Assembly: GCF_017676365.1 (NCBI RefSeq)
Contig: NZ_JADKMA010000022.1
Coordinates: forward strand, 1 to 54,590
Direction of reading: 5' to 3'
DNA length: 54,590 nt
Source of the DNA: Streptomyces oryzae
GTDB lineage: Bacteria > Actinomycetota > Actinomycetes > Streptomycetales > Streptomycetaceae
Part shown: positions 9,017 to 19,113 of the stretch, piece after piece
Layout: each line of letters starts with the position of its first letter
Position numbering within the stretch: position 1 is the first letter of the stretch
Translations under genes and position numbers: made by a program
The notes under the pieces: model-generated
The model's database searches: none
Seen by the model: only the letters and a program-made list of their open reading frames with translations
What the model was told of the DNA's origin: nothing

Positions 9017-9892
9017 TTAGAACGCCTGCTGGTGGTCCTCCAGCATGACGTCGAGACGTTCACGGAACAAAGGACGGTCGAGATCGTCGTAAGCACGGGC
9101 CCACAAGGGGTGGAGGTCCGGGAGGCCCAGTGGATCCTCGTGGTAGGCGGCGGTGAGTCCCAGAAGAGCGCTCGCCGGACGGCCCGCATCAAGCATCCGG
9201 GAGGCGTCGGCCAGGATGGTGTCTGTCTCCCCGGTGAAGGAGGGGTACTCGTCGGCGAAGGCGTCGTTCGGTGCGAGGACGCCGATACCGATGCCGGACG
9301 GGTCGGGTTCGTGGCGCCAGCCGGCCGGCGGCGCGAGATCGAGGGGGACCTCCGCGTCGCAGCCGTCGGGAGTGACGCCGTACTCCGGGGTCGGGTGGAT
9401 GCCGAGTTCGGCCGACAGGCGTGCCACCTGGGTACGGCGGCGCTCTCCTCCACTGCGCAGGGCGAGGGAGAGCAGAAAGGTGAGGCCGTCCAGGGTATTC
9501 CGGCCGATGACGCCCGGCTCCTTGTGGCCGAAGGAAGCAACGGGATGGTCGGTGCGCCCGAGTTCCGGCGCGGGGACCACCCATCCGACGCAGGTGCCGG
9601 TGCCAAGGTCCGCGAAGGGCAGGAGTTCCGGTACGGACATGAACGGTACGTGGTGTCGGCGGAACGCTTCTCCCGCGTAGCAGTACTCCCACCCCTGGGG
9701 CGCGAGGGGTACCTCGCACAGGTCGAAGGGCAAGGCAAAGCTGGTCTGCACGCGGGGAGCATCGTACAGGCCCTCCTCGTACAGGTCCGTCGTGAGGAAC
9801 CCCTCCTCCCAGGCGATGTCGACCACTTTGGCGAGTGCGGGTGGGGTGGGGAACGGGAACAGGTCGTCGGTCCAGCGTGGTTGTGCCGTCAT
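9017..9892 (-). CDS. SUKH/SMI1-KNR4-like passenger protein of the IS
   Basis: 291 aa, transcribed with the transposase (43-base gap), and lying between the transposase and the right inverted repeat. The central part resembles SUKH-type (SMI1/KNR4) proteins: PELLPFADLGTGTCVGWVVPAPELG, a fold-typical Gly-rich turn, then PVASFGHKEPGVIG and an acidic tail (YHEDPLGLPDLHPLW). Family knowledge: bacterial SUKH proteins are mostly immunity proteins of polymorphic toxin systems. No toxin gene is seen here, so the role is uncertain; the assignment is by pattern only. There is no signal peptide or membrane helix. Start ATG 9892 has no strong ribosome binding site. It could be cargo picked up by the element. 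Confidence 0.5.
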   Translation of the reverse strand: MTAQPRWTDDLFPFPTPPALAKVVDIAWEEGFLTTDLYEEGLYDAPRVQTSFALPFDLCEVPLAPQGWEYCYAGEAFRRHHVPFMSVPELLPFADLGTGTCVGWVVPAPELGRTDHPVASFGHKEPGVIGRNTLDGLTFLLSLALRSGGERRRTQVARLSAELGIHPTPEYGVTPDGCDAEVPLDLAPPAGWRHEPDPSGIGIGVLAPNDAFADEYPSFTGETDTILADASRMLDAGRPASALLGLTAAYHEDPLGLPDLHPLWARAYDDLDRPLFRERLDVMLEDHQQAF

Positions 9893-9954
9893 GGGCAGAG
9901 AGCTTCGCAGCCACGTGTGACAGCCGGAGAGAGACCCTCACCACCTACTGCCAA

Positions 9955-9975
9955 CGAATTAACGACTCAGCACAC
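9955..9975 (-). repeat. right terminal inverted repeat of IS630 element
   Basis: Reads inward GTGTGCTGAGTCGTTAATTC on the minus strand, differing from the left repeat at one position (G for C at position 5). Flanked by TA at 9976-9977. Confidence 0.85.
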
Positions 9976-9977
9976 TA

Positions 9978-10275
9978 GGGCCATGGGACGCTGGTGTGCC
10001 CCGGCGGTCCGGAGGCGGCTTCTCACACCATCTTCATTCGCTCGCACGGTCTGACGGAAACAACCTTGCCCCTCCCTGATGTTCTCGATTTTCGGGTCGA
10101 GGAGGGGAAGGTGATGGGGCCTGAAGCTGTTCCACACGACGAATAGCGGCGTGACCGAGGTCACGCCGCATCTTGCCGAGGTCGAGGCGGATGTGCAGTG
10201 CCTCGTCGAGAGGCGCACCTGGAGGTTCTGACCCGCTAAGCAGCAGGTCAGGCGGGGCGCGGCGGCAGCCGCTGC
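9978..10275. other. gap between IS element and murA-like gene
   Basis: About 300 bases without a convincing gene. A minus-strand stretch around 10,110-10,240 reads protein-like (LDEALHIRLDLGKMRRDLGHAAIRRVEQL) but has no start and runs into proline-rich low-complexity sequence, so it may be a decayed gene end. No tRNA or integrase was found that would mark the island boundary. The junction between accessory and core DNA probably lies here. Confidence 0.4.
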
Positions 10276-11805
10276 TCAGATATCCCGGAACGTCTCGATC
10301 TGCGCTCCCACTTCGTTGAGGCGCTCCGCCAGATCCTCGTAGCCGCGGTTGATGACGTACACATTCCGCAGCACGGATGTGCCCTCGGCGGCCAGCATGG
10401 CGAGCAGGACCACGACGGCCGGGCGCAGGGCCGGGGGGCACATCATTTCGGCGGCCCGCCAGCGGGTGGGGCCTTCGACCAGGACTCGGTGCGGGTCGAG
10501 CAACTGGAGCCTGCCGCCGAGCCGGTTGAGGTCGGTGAGGTAGATGGCGCGGTTGTCGTAGACCCAGTCGTGGATGAGGGTCTTGCCCTGCGCCGAGGCG
10601 GCGATCGCGGCGAAGAACGGGACGTTGTCGATGTTCAGGCCGGGGAACGGCATCGGGTGGATCTTGTCGATGGGCGCCTCCAGCTTGGAGGGCCGCACCG
10701 TCAGATCCGTCAGCCGGGTGCGTCCGTTGTCGGCCGCGTACTCCGCGCTGCGGTCGAAGTCGAGGCCCATCTCCTCCAGGACGGCCAGCTCGATCTCCAT
10801 GAACTCGGCCGGCACCCGGCGCACCGTCAGCTCCGACTCGGTGACGACGGCGGCGGCGACCAGGCTCATCGCCTCGACCGGGTCCTCGGAGGGGGAGTAG
10901 TCCACGTCCGTGTCGATGACGGGCACGCCGTGCACCGTCAGCGTCGTCGAGCCGATGCCCTCGACCCGTACGCCCAACTGCTCCAGGAAGAAGCACAGGT
11001 CCTGGACCATGTAGTTGGACGAGGCGTTGCGGATGACCGTGACGCCGTCGTGCCGGGCAGCGGCCAGCAGCGCGTTCTCGGTGACGGTGTCCCCGCGCTC
11101 GGTCAGCACGATCGGCCGCTGGGGGGCGACGCCCGCCTCCACCTCGGCGTGGTAGATGCCCTCGGTCGCGGTGACCGCGAGGCCGAAGTGGCGCAGCGCG
11201 CTCATGTGCGGCTCGACCGTGCGGGTGCCCAGATCGCAGCCGCCCGCGTACGGAATGCGGAAGCGGTCCATCCGGTGCAGCAGCGGGCCGAGGAACATGA
11301 TGATGCTCCGCGTACGGCGGGCCGCCTCCTGGTCGATGGAGTCCAGGTCCAGCTCGGCGGGCGGCACGATCTCCAGGTCCGCGCCGCCGTTGATCCACCG
11401 GGTGCGTACGCCGATCGAGGAGAGCACCTCCAGGATGCGGTAGACCTCCTCGATGCGGGCGACCCGACGCAGCACCGTACGGCCGGAGTTGAGCAGCGAG
11501 GCGCACAACAGGGCCACACACGCGTTCTTACTCGTCTTGACGTCGATGCTGCCGGAGAGCCGACGGCCGCCCACCACGCGCAGATGCATCGGTCCCGAGT
11601 AGCCCAGCGACACGATTTCGCTGTCCAACGCCTCGGAGATACGGGCAATCATCTCAAGGCTGATGTTCTGGTTCCCGCGCTCGATCCGGTTGACGGCGCT
11701 CTGGCTGGTGCCGAGCGCTTCCGCGAGTTGCGACTGCGTCCAGCCGCGGTGCTGACGGGCATCGCGGATCAACTGGCCGATTCGTGCGAGGTAGTCGTCG
11801 GTCAT
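10276..11805 (-). CDS. XRE helix-turn-helix fused to MurA-like enolpyruvyl transferase
   Basis: 509 aa. Residues 8-62 are a Cro/C1-type HTH (WTQSQLAEALGTSQSAVNRIERG). From about 73 on it is a UDP-N-acetylglucosamine 1-carboxyvinyltransferase-like domain: K93-N94 match the substrate-binding Lys-Asn of E. coli MurA, and C190 in AGGCDLG matches catalytic Cys115. The FPTD loop reads FPGLNID, so the catalytic Asp is present only if a three-residue insertion is allowed. Housekeeping MurA lacks an HTH, so this is a second, divergent homologue; Streptomyces carries such fusions upstream of aconitase. It may be an enzyme, a metabolite-sensing regulator or both. A perfect 18-bp palindrome 12 bases before its start suggests autoregulation. 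Confidence 0.8.
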   Translation of the reverse strand: MTDDYLARIGQLIRDARQHRGWTQSQLAEALGTSQSAVNRIERGNQNISLEMIARISEALDSEIVSLGYSGPMHLRVVGGRRLSGSIDVKTSKNACVALLCASLLNSGRTVLRRVARIEEVYRILEVLSSIGVRTRWINGGADLEIVPPAELDLDSIDQEAARRTRSIIMFLGPLLHRMDRFRIPYAGGCDLGTRTVEPHMSALRHFGLAVTATEGIYHAEVEAGVAPQRPIVLTERGDTVTENALLAAARHDGVTVIRNASSNYMVQDLCFFLEQLGVRVEGIGSTTLTVHGVPVIDTDVDYSPSEDPVEAMSLVAAAVVTESELTVRRVPAEFMEIELAVLEEMGLDFDRSAEYAADNGRTRLTDLTVRPSKLEAPIDKIHPMPFPGLNIDNVPFFAAIAASAQGKTLIHDWVYDNRAIYLTDLNRLGGRLQLLDPHRVLVEGPTRWRAAEMMCPPALRPAVVVLLAMLAAEGTSVLRNVYVINRGYEDLAERLNEVGAQIETFRDI

Positions 11806-11816
11806 GGAGGAAACCG

Positions 11817-11834
11817 TATCTCAGATCTGAGATA
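11817..11834. promoter_or_regulatory. 18-bp palindrome upstream of the HTH-MurA gene
   Basis: TATCTCAGA TCTGAGATA is a perfect palindrome whose near edge is 12 bases before the start codon at 11805. It is a good candidate operator for the XRE domain of the gene itself. Its arms TATCTC...GAGATA recur at 12045-12062. Confidence 0.6.
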
Positions 11835-12042
11835 GTCACGCGCTCGGGGGGCACGGGGTGCCCGCAACCCTTCGGCAACCGCCCGAATGCCACAGCCGAC
11901 TTGCGCGGTGGCTCGGTCCGGAGCAGTGCGCATGCCGGACCGCCTGGTGCCCGCGGCGATATGTCCCCCTGTGTACGTGTCGGCATGCCGTGCGCCGGGC
12001 ACCCGGGGGCAGCGCATGACCGTCGGGCGGTCGTGTACTAGA

Positions 12043-12064
12043 GTTATCTCGACATCGAGATAAC
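12043..12064. promoter_or_regulatory. 22-bp palindromic operator upstream of aconitase
   Basis: GTTATCTCGA, CA, TCGAGATAAC: two perfect 10-base arms. It lies in the 403-base divergent gap (11806-12208) about 145 bases before acnA. It shares the 8-2-8 TATCTC(N6)GAGATA layout with the palindrome next to the HTH-MurA gene. Known background: the MarR-family regulator TamR controls aconitase in S. coelicolor and binds palindromes of this size, so TamR or the XRE-MurA protein are both candidates. Confidence 0.6.
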
Positions 12065-12124
12065 TGGCGACGGCATACGTCGCGGTCGCTGTCGCAGGGC
12101 GAGAACAGGTTGGCATCGGTAAGG

Positions 12125-12143
12125 ATTGGTAAGGCTTACCTAA
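12125..12143 (+). promoter_or_regulatory. iron-box-like sequence (DmdR/IdeR) before aconitase
   Basis: ATTGGTAAGGCTTACCTAA agrees with the actinobacterial iron box TTAGGTTAGGCTAACCTAA at 15 of 19 positions. It lies 65 bases before the acnA start. Iron-dependent control would make sense for an Fe-S enzyme. Rest of the gap 11835-12208: no gene seen. Confidence 0.55.
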
Positions 12144-12208
12144 CTTCATGCTCCGCTCACCATAGCGCACCGGCGGCCGATGCACTCAAGGCACTGAAGG
12201 AGACTGTC

Positions 12209-15013
<2,805 letters not shown>

Positions 15014-15030
15014 CGCGCGAGAGCGCTCGT

Positions 15031-15070
15031 ACGACGGGCCGTACCCCTGCAACGGGGTACGGCCCGTCGT
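15031..15070 (+). terminator. strong terminator after acnA
   Basis: A 17-bp perfect stem: ACGACGGGCCGTACCCC at 15031-15047, loop TGCAAC, and the complement at 15054-15070, 18 bases after the acnA stop. The remaining gap to ngcE (15071-15375) holds a DasR-box-like site and no gene. Confidence 0.85.
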
Positions 15071-15191
15071 CGTGTACGCACCTTGCCGAGGCGCTCCGAA
15101 CTCGTGGGCAAAAGCAGCACTGTTGGATGGAGGTCTCAACTCGGGAAAGATGGCGGGCCAGGCCGTTCTCGATCTTGCCCAGGTGGCGAAG

Positions 15192-15207
15192 AGTGGACTA
15201 TACCTGT
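15192..15207. promoter_or_regulatory. DasR-box-like site upstream of ngcE
   Basis: AGTGGACTATACCTGT resembles the dre consensus A(G/C)TGGTCTAGACCA(G/C)T, differing mainly at A for T, T for G and T for A. It is about 170 bases before the NgcE-like start. Family knowledge: DasR is the GlcNAc-responsive GntR repressor of aminosugar uptake genes, which fits the operon content. Confidence 0.5.
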
Positions 15208-15375
15208 CCGCACCTTGAACGGTACCCGTGCGCGGGCGCCGTATCACTGGCGCACCATCCGCAAGATCCGCACCACCCAGCTTCAACTGACCCGCGGTGT
15301 CGGGCCCTTCGCCGGTGGCGAGTTGACGGGAGACCGGTACACCGCCTGAGTCCTGGAGAAGGCGAGGACTTGAGC

Positions 15376-16800
15376 ATGGGAACCAACAGCGTCAACCGTC
15401 GCGATGTCGTCAAGGCCACCGCGGCCGGACTGCTCGCCGTGCCGGCCCTCGGCTCGCTGACGTCCTGCGCCACCGGTGGCGGTTCCGACGACAAGGCCGA
15501 GAAGGGCAAGAAGTCGGCCAAGAATCCGCTGTCCGTCAAAGAGGACGCCCCTCTGCAGGCGTACATCTTCAACGGCGGGTACGACGACAAGTACGCGCGG
15601 TTCGTCAGCGACATGTACGAGAAGCGCTACCCCAAGGCGAAGGTCGACCAGAAGAAGACCGAGCGGATCGCCACCCAGGTCCAGCCGCGGATCATCAAGG
15701 GCGACCCGCCGGACGTGGTCAACAACTCCGGCGCAGAGATGATGTCGATCTCGAAGCTCGTCAAGAACAAGCAGGTCAGCGACGTTACCGAACTCCTCGA
15801 CGCGCCCAGCTGGGACGACCCGGACGTCAAGGTGCGCGACACCCTGGTGCCCGGCGTACTGGAGATGGGCCAGTTCGGCAGCGACGCCTGTTACCAGCTC
15901 AACATCGCCCAGACCGTCTACGGCATCTGGTACTCGGACACGATGCTCCGGGAGAAGCTGGATGCCGAGTACCCGAAGACCTGGGACGACATGCTGGCCC
16001 TCTGCAAGAAGGCCAAGAAGAAGGGGATGCACGGCTGGACGTATCCGGCGGGCCACCCGCGTTACATGTTCTTCAGCATGTACGCCATGTTCGGCCAGGC
16101 GGGCGGCCGCAAGCAGCTCGACGCCTTCGACTACCTGGAGCCGAACGCCTGGAAGACCGACGCGGTCAAGCAGGTCTTCGAAGCCTATGAGGAGCTGCTC
16201 GCCAAGAAGTACGTGCTGACCGGTTTCGACGGCAAGAACGCGCACATCGAGGCGCAGACCGCCTGGACGAAGGGCAAGGCCGTCTTCATCCCGGACGGCT
16301 CCTGGGTGGAGAACGAGGCGAAGGACACCACGCCCAAGAACTTCGAGATGCGGGTCGGCGCGACGCCCTCCTTCGACAAGGGTGACCCGATGCCCTACGG
16401 CACCCTCTACGCCCCGCCCGGCGAGCCCTACATCATCCCGGCCAAGGCCTCGAACCGGCAGGGCGGCCTGGAGTGGATGCGGATGATGTACAGCAAGAAG
16501 GCCGCGGTGAACCTCTTCCGCGAGGTCTCCTCGATGCCCGTGGTCAAGGGCGCCATCGACGGCATGGAACTGCCGCCGGGTGTGAAGAGCGCGCAGCAGG
16601 CCGTCAAGGCCGCCGGCGACAACATCGTGATCGCGTTCTTCAAGGAGTGGTACGCCGATCTGTGGCGGGTGGACTTCGACGAGGTCGTCGGGAAGTTCAT
16701 GAACGGCGAGAGCTCGGTGAAGGAGGCCATGAACGCGATGCAGAAGGCCGCCGACCGTACCGCCAAGGACCCCGACGTCACGAAGATCAAGAAGTCCTGA
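15376..16800 (+). CDS. ngcE: NgcE-type GlcNAc/chitobiose-binding lipoprotein
   Basis: 474 aa, an extracellular solute-binding lipoprotein (family 1). The ATG at 15376 gives a Tat signal (SVNRRDVVKATAAG), a hydrophobic stretch and the lipobox LTSC, so the mature protein is lipid-anchored outside the membrane. The mature N-terminus (SVKEDAPLQAYIFNGG, then PPDVVNNSGAEM) resembles NgcE of Streptomyces olivaceoviridis, which binds N-acetylglucosamine and chitobiose. It is followed by two permease genes (gap 42 bases, then 18) and no ATPase, as in ngcEFG, whose ATPase is the shared MsiK. Substrate choice between GlcNAc and chito-oligosaccharides cannot be read from sequence. Confidence 0.82.
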   Translation: MGTNSVNRRDVVKATAAGLLAVPALGSLTSCATGGGSDDKAEKGKKSAKNPLSVKEDAPLQAYIFNGGYDDKYARFVSDMYEKRYPKAKVDQKKTERIATQVQPRIIKGDPPDVVNNSGAEMMSISKLVKNKQVSDVTELLDAPSWDDPDVKVRDTLVPGVLEMGQFGSDACYQLNIAQTVYGIWYSDTMLREKLDAEYPKTWDDMLALCKKAKKKGMHGWTYPAGHPRYMFFSMYAMFGQAGGRKQLDAFDYLEPNAWKTDAVKQVFEAYEELLAKKYVLTGFDGKNAHIEAQTAWTKGKAVFIPDGSWVENEAKDTTPKNFEMRVGATPSFDKGDPMPYGTLYAPPGEPYIIPAKASNRQGGLEWMRMMYSKKAAVNLFREVSSMPVVKGAIDGMELPPGVKSAQQAVKAAGDNIVIAFFKEWYADLWRVDFDEVVGKFMNGESSVKEAMNAMQKAADRTAKDPDVTKIKKS

Positions 16801-16842
16801 GCGGCCGGGCAGCGGCGGAGTCCCGGGGAGAATCGGAGCGGC

Positions 16843-17895
16843 GTGAAGACTGAGACACGGCCGGCCACGGGCGGGCAGACGAGTGGGAAGCAGCCTCCCG
16901 GACGAACGAGGACGAGCAGCGGACTGGCGTTCGCCCTGGCCGTCGTCCTGCCGCCCCGGTTCACCCCGGAGCGGGTGCGCACCGACCGCAGGTACCGCAC
17001 CCTGGACAAGTACCGCTTCATCGTGGGCTTCCTGGCCCTGCCGCTGCTCTTCTACACGGTTTTCGTCATCTCCCCGTTCCTCCAGGCGATCTACTACTCG
17101 TTCACGGACTGGGCGGGCGGCACCACGGCGAACTTCGTCGGCGGTGACAACTACGTGAAGATGTGGAACGACGAGAAGTTCTGGGACTCCCTGGAGTCCA
17201 GCCTGCTGCTGCTGGTCGTCGTTCCGCTGATCACCCTGACGCTGGGTATCTTCTTCGCCTACATGATCACCGCAGGCGGACGGCACCGCAGGGGCCGGGC
17301 GGTCTCGGGCGTGGCAGGCTCCTCGCTCTACAAGATCGTCTACTTCTTCCCGCAGGTGCTGTCCATCGCGCTGATCGCCGTGGTGTGGCAGCAGGTCTAC
17401 AGCTCCCGCAGCGGCCTGCTCAACGGTCTGCTCGGCTCCGTGGGGCTGGAGAGCCTGGAGCAGCGCTGGCTCGGCGGTGACTACAAGCTCGCCCTCTTCT
17501 CCACCATGGCGGTGATCGCCTGGAGCTTCGTCGGCTTCTACGTGGTGCTCTTCTCCGCAGCCATGGGCGCCATCCCCAAGGACATCTACGAGGCGGCGCT
17601 GCTGGACGGCGCGGGGCGCGTCGCCACGTTCTTCCGGGTCACGCTGCCGCTGATCTGGGACACCGTGCGCACCGGCTGGATCTACATGGGCATCCAGGCC
17701 CTGGACGCCTTCGCGGTGGTCCTCATCATGGTGCCGCCGCACGCGCTGAAGGTGACCCCGGTATACCTCTACGAGCGCTTCCGGGAGGGCCAGTTCGGCT
17801 ATGCCACGGCCATCGGCGTGGTGCTCCTCGTGCTGAGCATGATCTTCACGCTGATCGTGATGAGGATCGGGCGCCGTGACCAGATCGAGTACTGA
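16843..17895 (+). CDS. ngcF: NgcF-type sugar ABC transporter permease
   Basis: 350 aa from GTG with GGAG upstream. A polar, arginine-rich N-terminal extension of about 60 residues precedes six predicted membrane helices (first around IVGFLALPLLFYTVFVISPF). The ATPase-coupling EAA loop is YEAALLDGAGRVATFFRVTLPLIW, typical of MalF-type permeases. Partner of the next gene, forming the heterodimeric channel for the NgcE-like binding protein. Confidence 0.85.
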   Translation: MKTETRPATGGQTSGKQPPGRTRTSSGLAFALAVVLPPRFTPERVRTDRRYRTLDKYRFIVGFLALPLLFYTVFVISPFLQAIYYSFTDWAGGTTANFVGGDNYVKMWNDEKFWDSLESSLLLLVVVPLITLTLGIFFAYMITAGGRHRRGRAVSGVAGSSLYKIVYFFPQVLSIALIAVVWQQVYSSRSGLLNGLLGSVGLESLEQRWLGGDYKLALFSTMAVIAWSFVGFYVVLFSAAMGAIPKDIYEAALLDGAGRVATFFRVTLPLIWDTVRTGWIYMGIQALDAFAVVLIMVPPHALKVTPVYLYERFREGQFGYATAIGVVLLVLSMIFTLIVMRIGRRDQIEY

Positions 17896-17913
17896 GAAGC
17901 GGGAAGCGAAGCG

Positions 17914-18882
17914 ATGAGTGCCGAACCGATGCCCTCCGACGCCGTGACCGACCAGCCGGATGCCTCAGGGGCGGGGGGAGGGTCCGCCGCCTCCGCCGCA
18001 CCGGCCGCCGGCCGGCGGTCCGCCGACGACGGGGCCAAGAGCGCCGGACGCGGCCAGAGCGGCGTGCTGAACGTCTTCTCGCACGCCTTCCTGATCGCCT
18101 GGGTCGTGATGGCGGCCGGCCCGCTGGTGTGGGTGGCGCTGACGGCCTTCCGGCCCACCGCCGACTTCCTCAACGACCCGATGGGGCTGCCGACCTCCAT
18201 CCACTGGCAGAACTTCGCCAACGCCTGGACCGAGGCGAAGATCGGCAGGTACGCCTTCAACTCCTTGATCATCCTGGCGGGCTCGCTGACCGGCACCATG
18301 CTGCTGGGCTCGATGGCGGCCTACGTCATCGCCCGGTTCACCTTCCCCGGCAACAGGCTCATCTTCCTGCTGTTCGCCGGGGGCATGATGTTCCCGGTGA
18401 TCCTGGCGCTGATCCCGCTGTTCACGATCATGGACAACATGTCCCTGCTGGACACCCGTCCCGGCCTGATCATCGCCTACATCGCGTACTCGCTGCCGTT
18501 CACCACCTTCTTTCTCACCTCGTTCTTCCGGACCCTGCCCAGCGGGGTCCAGGAGGCGGCGATGATCGACGGTGCCTCGCACACCCGCACCTTCTTCCAG
18601 GTCATGCTGCCGATGGCCAAGCCCGGACTGGTGAGCATCGGGATCTTCAACTTCCTCGGTCAGTGGAACCAGTACCTGCTGCCGCTGCTGCTCAACAACG
18701 AGGACGAGAACAACTACGTCCTGCCCCAGGGCCTGGCGGCGCTCACGGTCTCCCAGGGCTACGCGGGGGACTGGGGCGCCCTGTTCGCGGGGCTGACCAT
18801 CGCCATGCTCCCGGTGCTGGTCGTCTACGCCGTCTTCCAGCGTCAGGTGCAGGCCGGACTGACCGCGGGCGCCCTCAAGTAG
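17914..18882 (+). CDS. ngcG: NgcG-type sugar ABC transporter permease
   Basis: 322 aa, MalG-type permease. An Ala/Pro-rich cytoplasmic N-terminus of about 50 residues precedes six helices (first VFSHAFLIAWVVMAAGPLVWVAL). The EAA loop is VQEAAMIDGASHTRTFFQVMLP and the C-terminus ends FQRQVQAGLTAGALK, characteristic of this subunit. The 18-base gap to the upstream permease shows cotranscription. Confidence 0.86.
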   Translation: MSAEPMPSDAVTDQPDASGAGGGSAASAAPAAGRRSADDGAKSAGRGQSGVLNVFSHAFLIAWVVMAAGPLVWVALTAFRPTADFLNDPMGLPTSIHWQNFANAWTEAKIGRYAFNSLIILAGSLTGTMLLGSMAAYVIARFTFPGNRLIFLLFAGGMMFPVILALIPLFTIMDNMSLLDTRPGLIIAYIAYSLPFTTFFLTSFFRTLPSGVQEAAMIDGASHTRTFFQVMLPMAKPGLVSIGIFNFLGQWNQYLLPLLLNNEDENNYVLPQGLAALTVSQGYAGDWGALFAGLTIAMLPVLVVYAVFQRQVQAGLTAGALK

Positions 18883-18930
18883 GCAGCCCGAACCGGCTGC
18901 GGCGGGCAGTGATTTCAGGTTGGCCACGAA

Positions 18931-18946
18931 AGTGGCCTAGACCTGT
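18931..18946. promoter_or_regulatory. DasR-box-like site before the second importer
   Basis: AGTGGCCTAGACCTGT matches the dre core TGG(T)CTAGACC closely (C for one T). It overlaps a small GGCCAC GAAA GTGGCC hairpin at 18922-18937 and lies about 170 bases before the binding-protein start at 19114. The same distance as the site before ngcE suggests common control of both importers. The rest of 18883-19113 has no gene. Confidence 0.55.
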
Positions 18947-19113
18947 GCGGCGGAATATGCCGTGAGTAGTCTCTGCGCCGTAGCGGCACGGGGATCACCT
19001 CGCCAAGCAGTCGGGGCTCTCCTCGCCCGACGTTGCCTGGGGGATCCGGGTCGCGCCCGGAGTGACGTATCACCTGCGAGCAAGTCGACACCGATGTCGA
19101 AGGGTTGAGCAAC

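Larger units (their letters stand above)
7888..9975. mobile_element. IS630-family element with passenger gene
   Basis: The ends are 21-bp inverted repeats: left 7888-7908 begins GTGTCCTGAGTC, and right 9955-9975 read on the other strand begins GTGTGCTGAGTC; 20 of 21 positions agree. A TA dinucleotide flanks each end (7886-7887 and 9976-9977), the target duplication expected for IS630/Tc1-mariner elements. Removing the element and one TA leaves CCC TA GGG, a palindromic target. The element is 2,088 bp, against the usual 1.1-1.2 kb, because a second gene (9017-9892) lies inside the repeats upstream of the transposase. The transposase stop codon overlaps the left end. Confidence 0.82.

Noticed and set aside
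9967..10218. 83-aa minus-strand frame next to the IS right end
   Set aside because: It starts and ends without support, has low-complexity stretches and runs into the IS repeat; kept only as a possible gene remnant in the gap entry.
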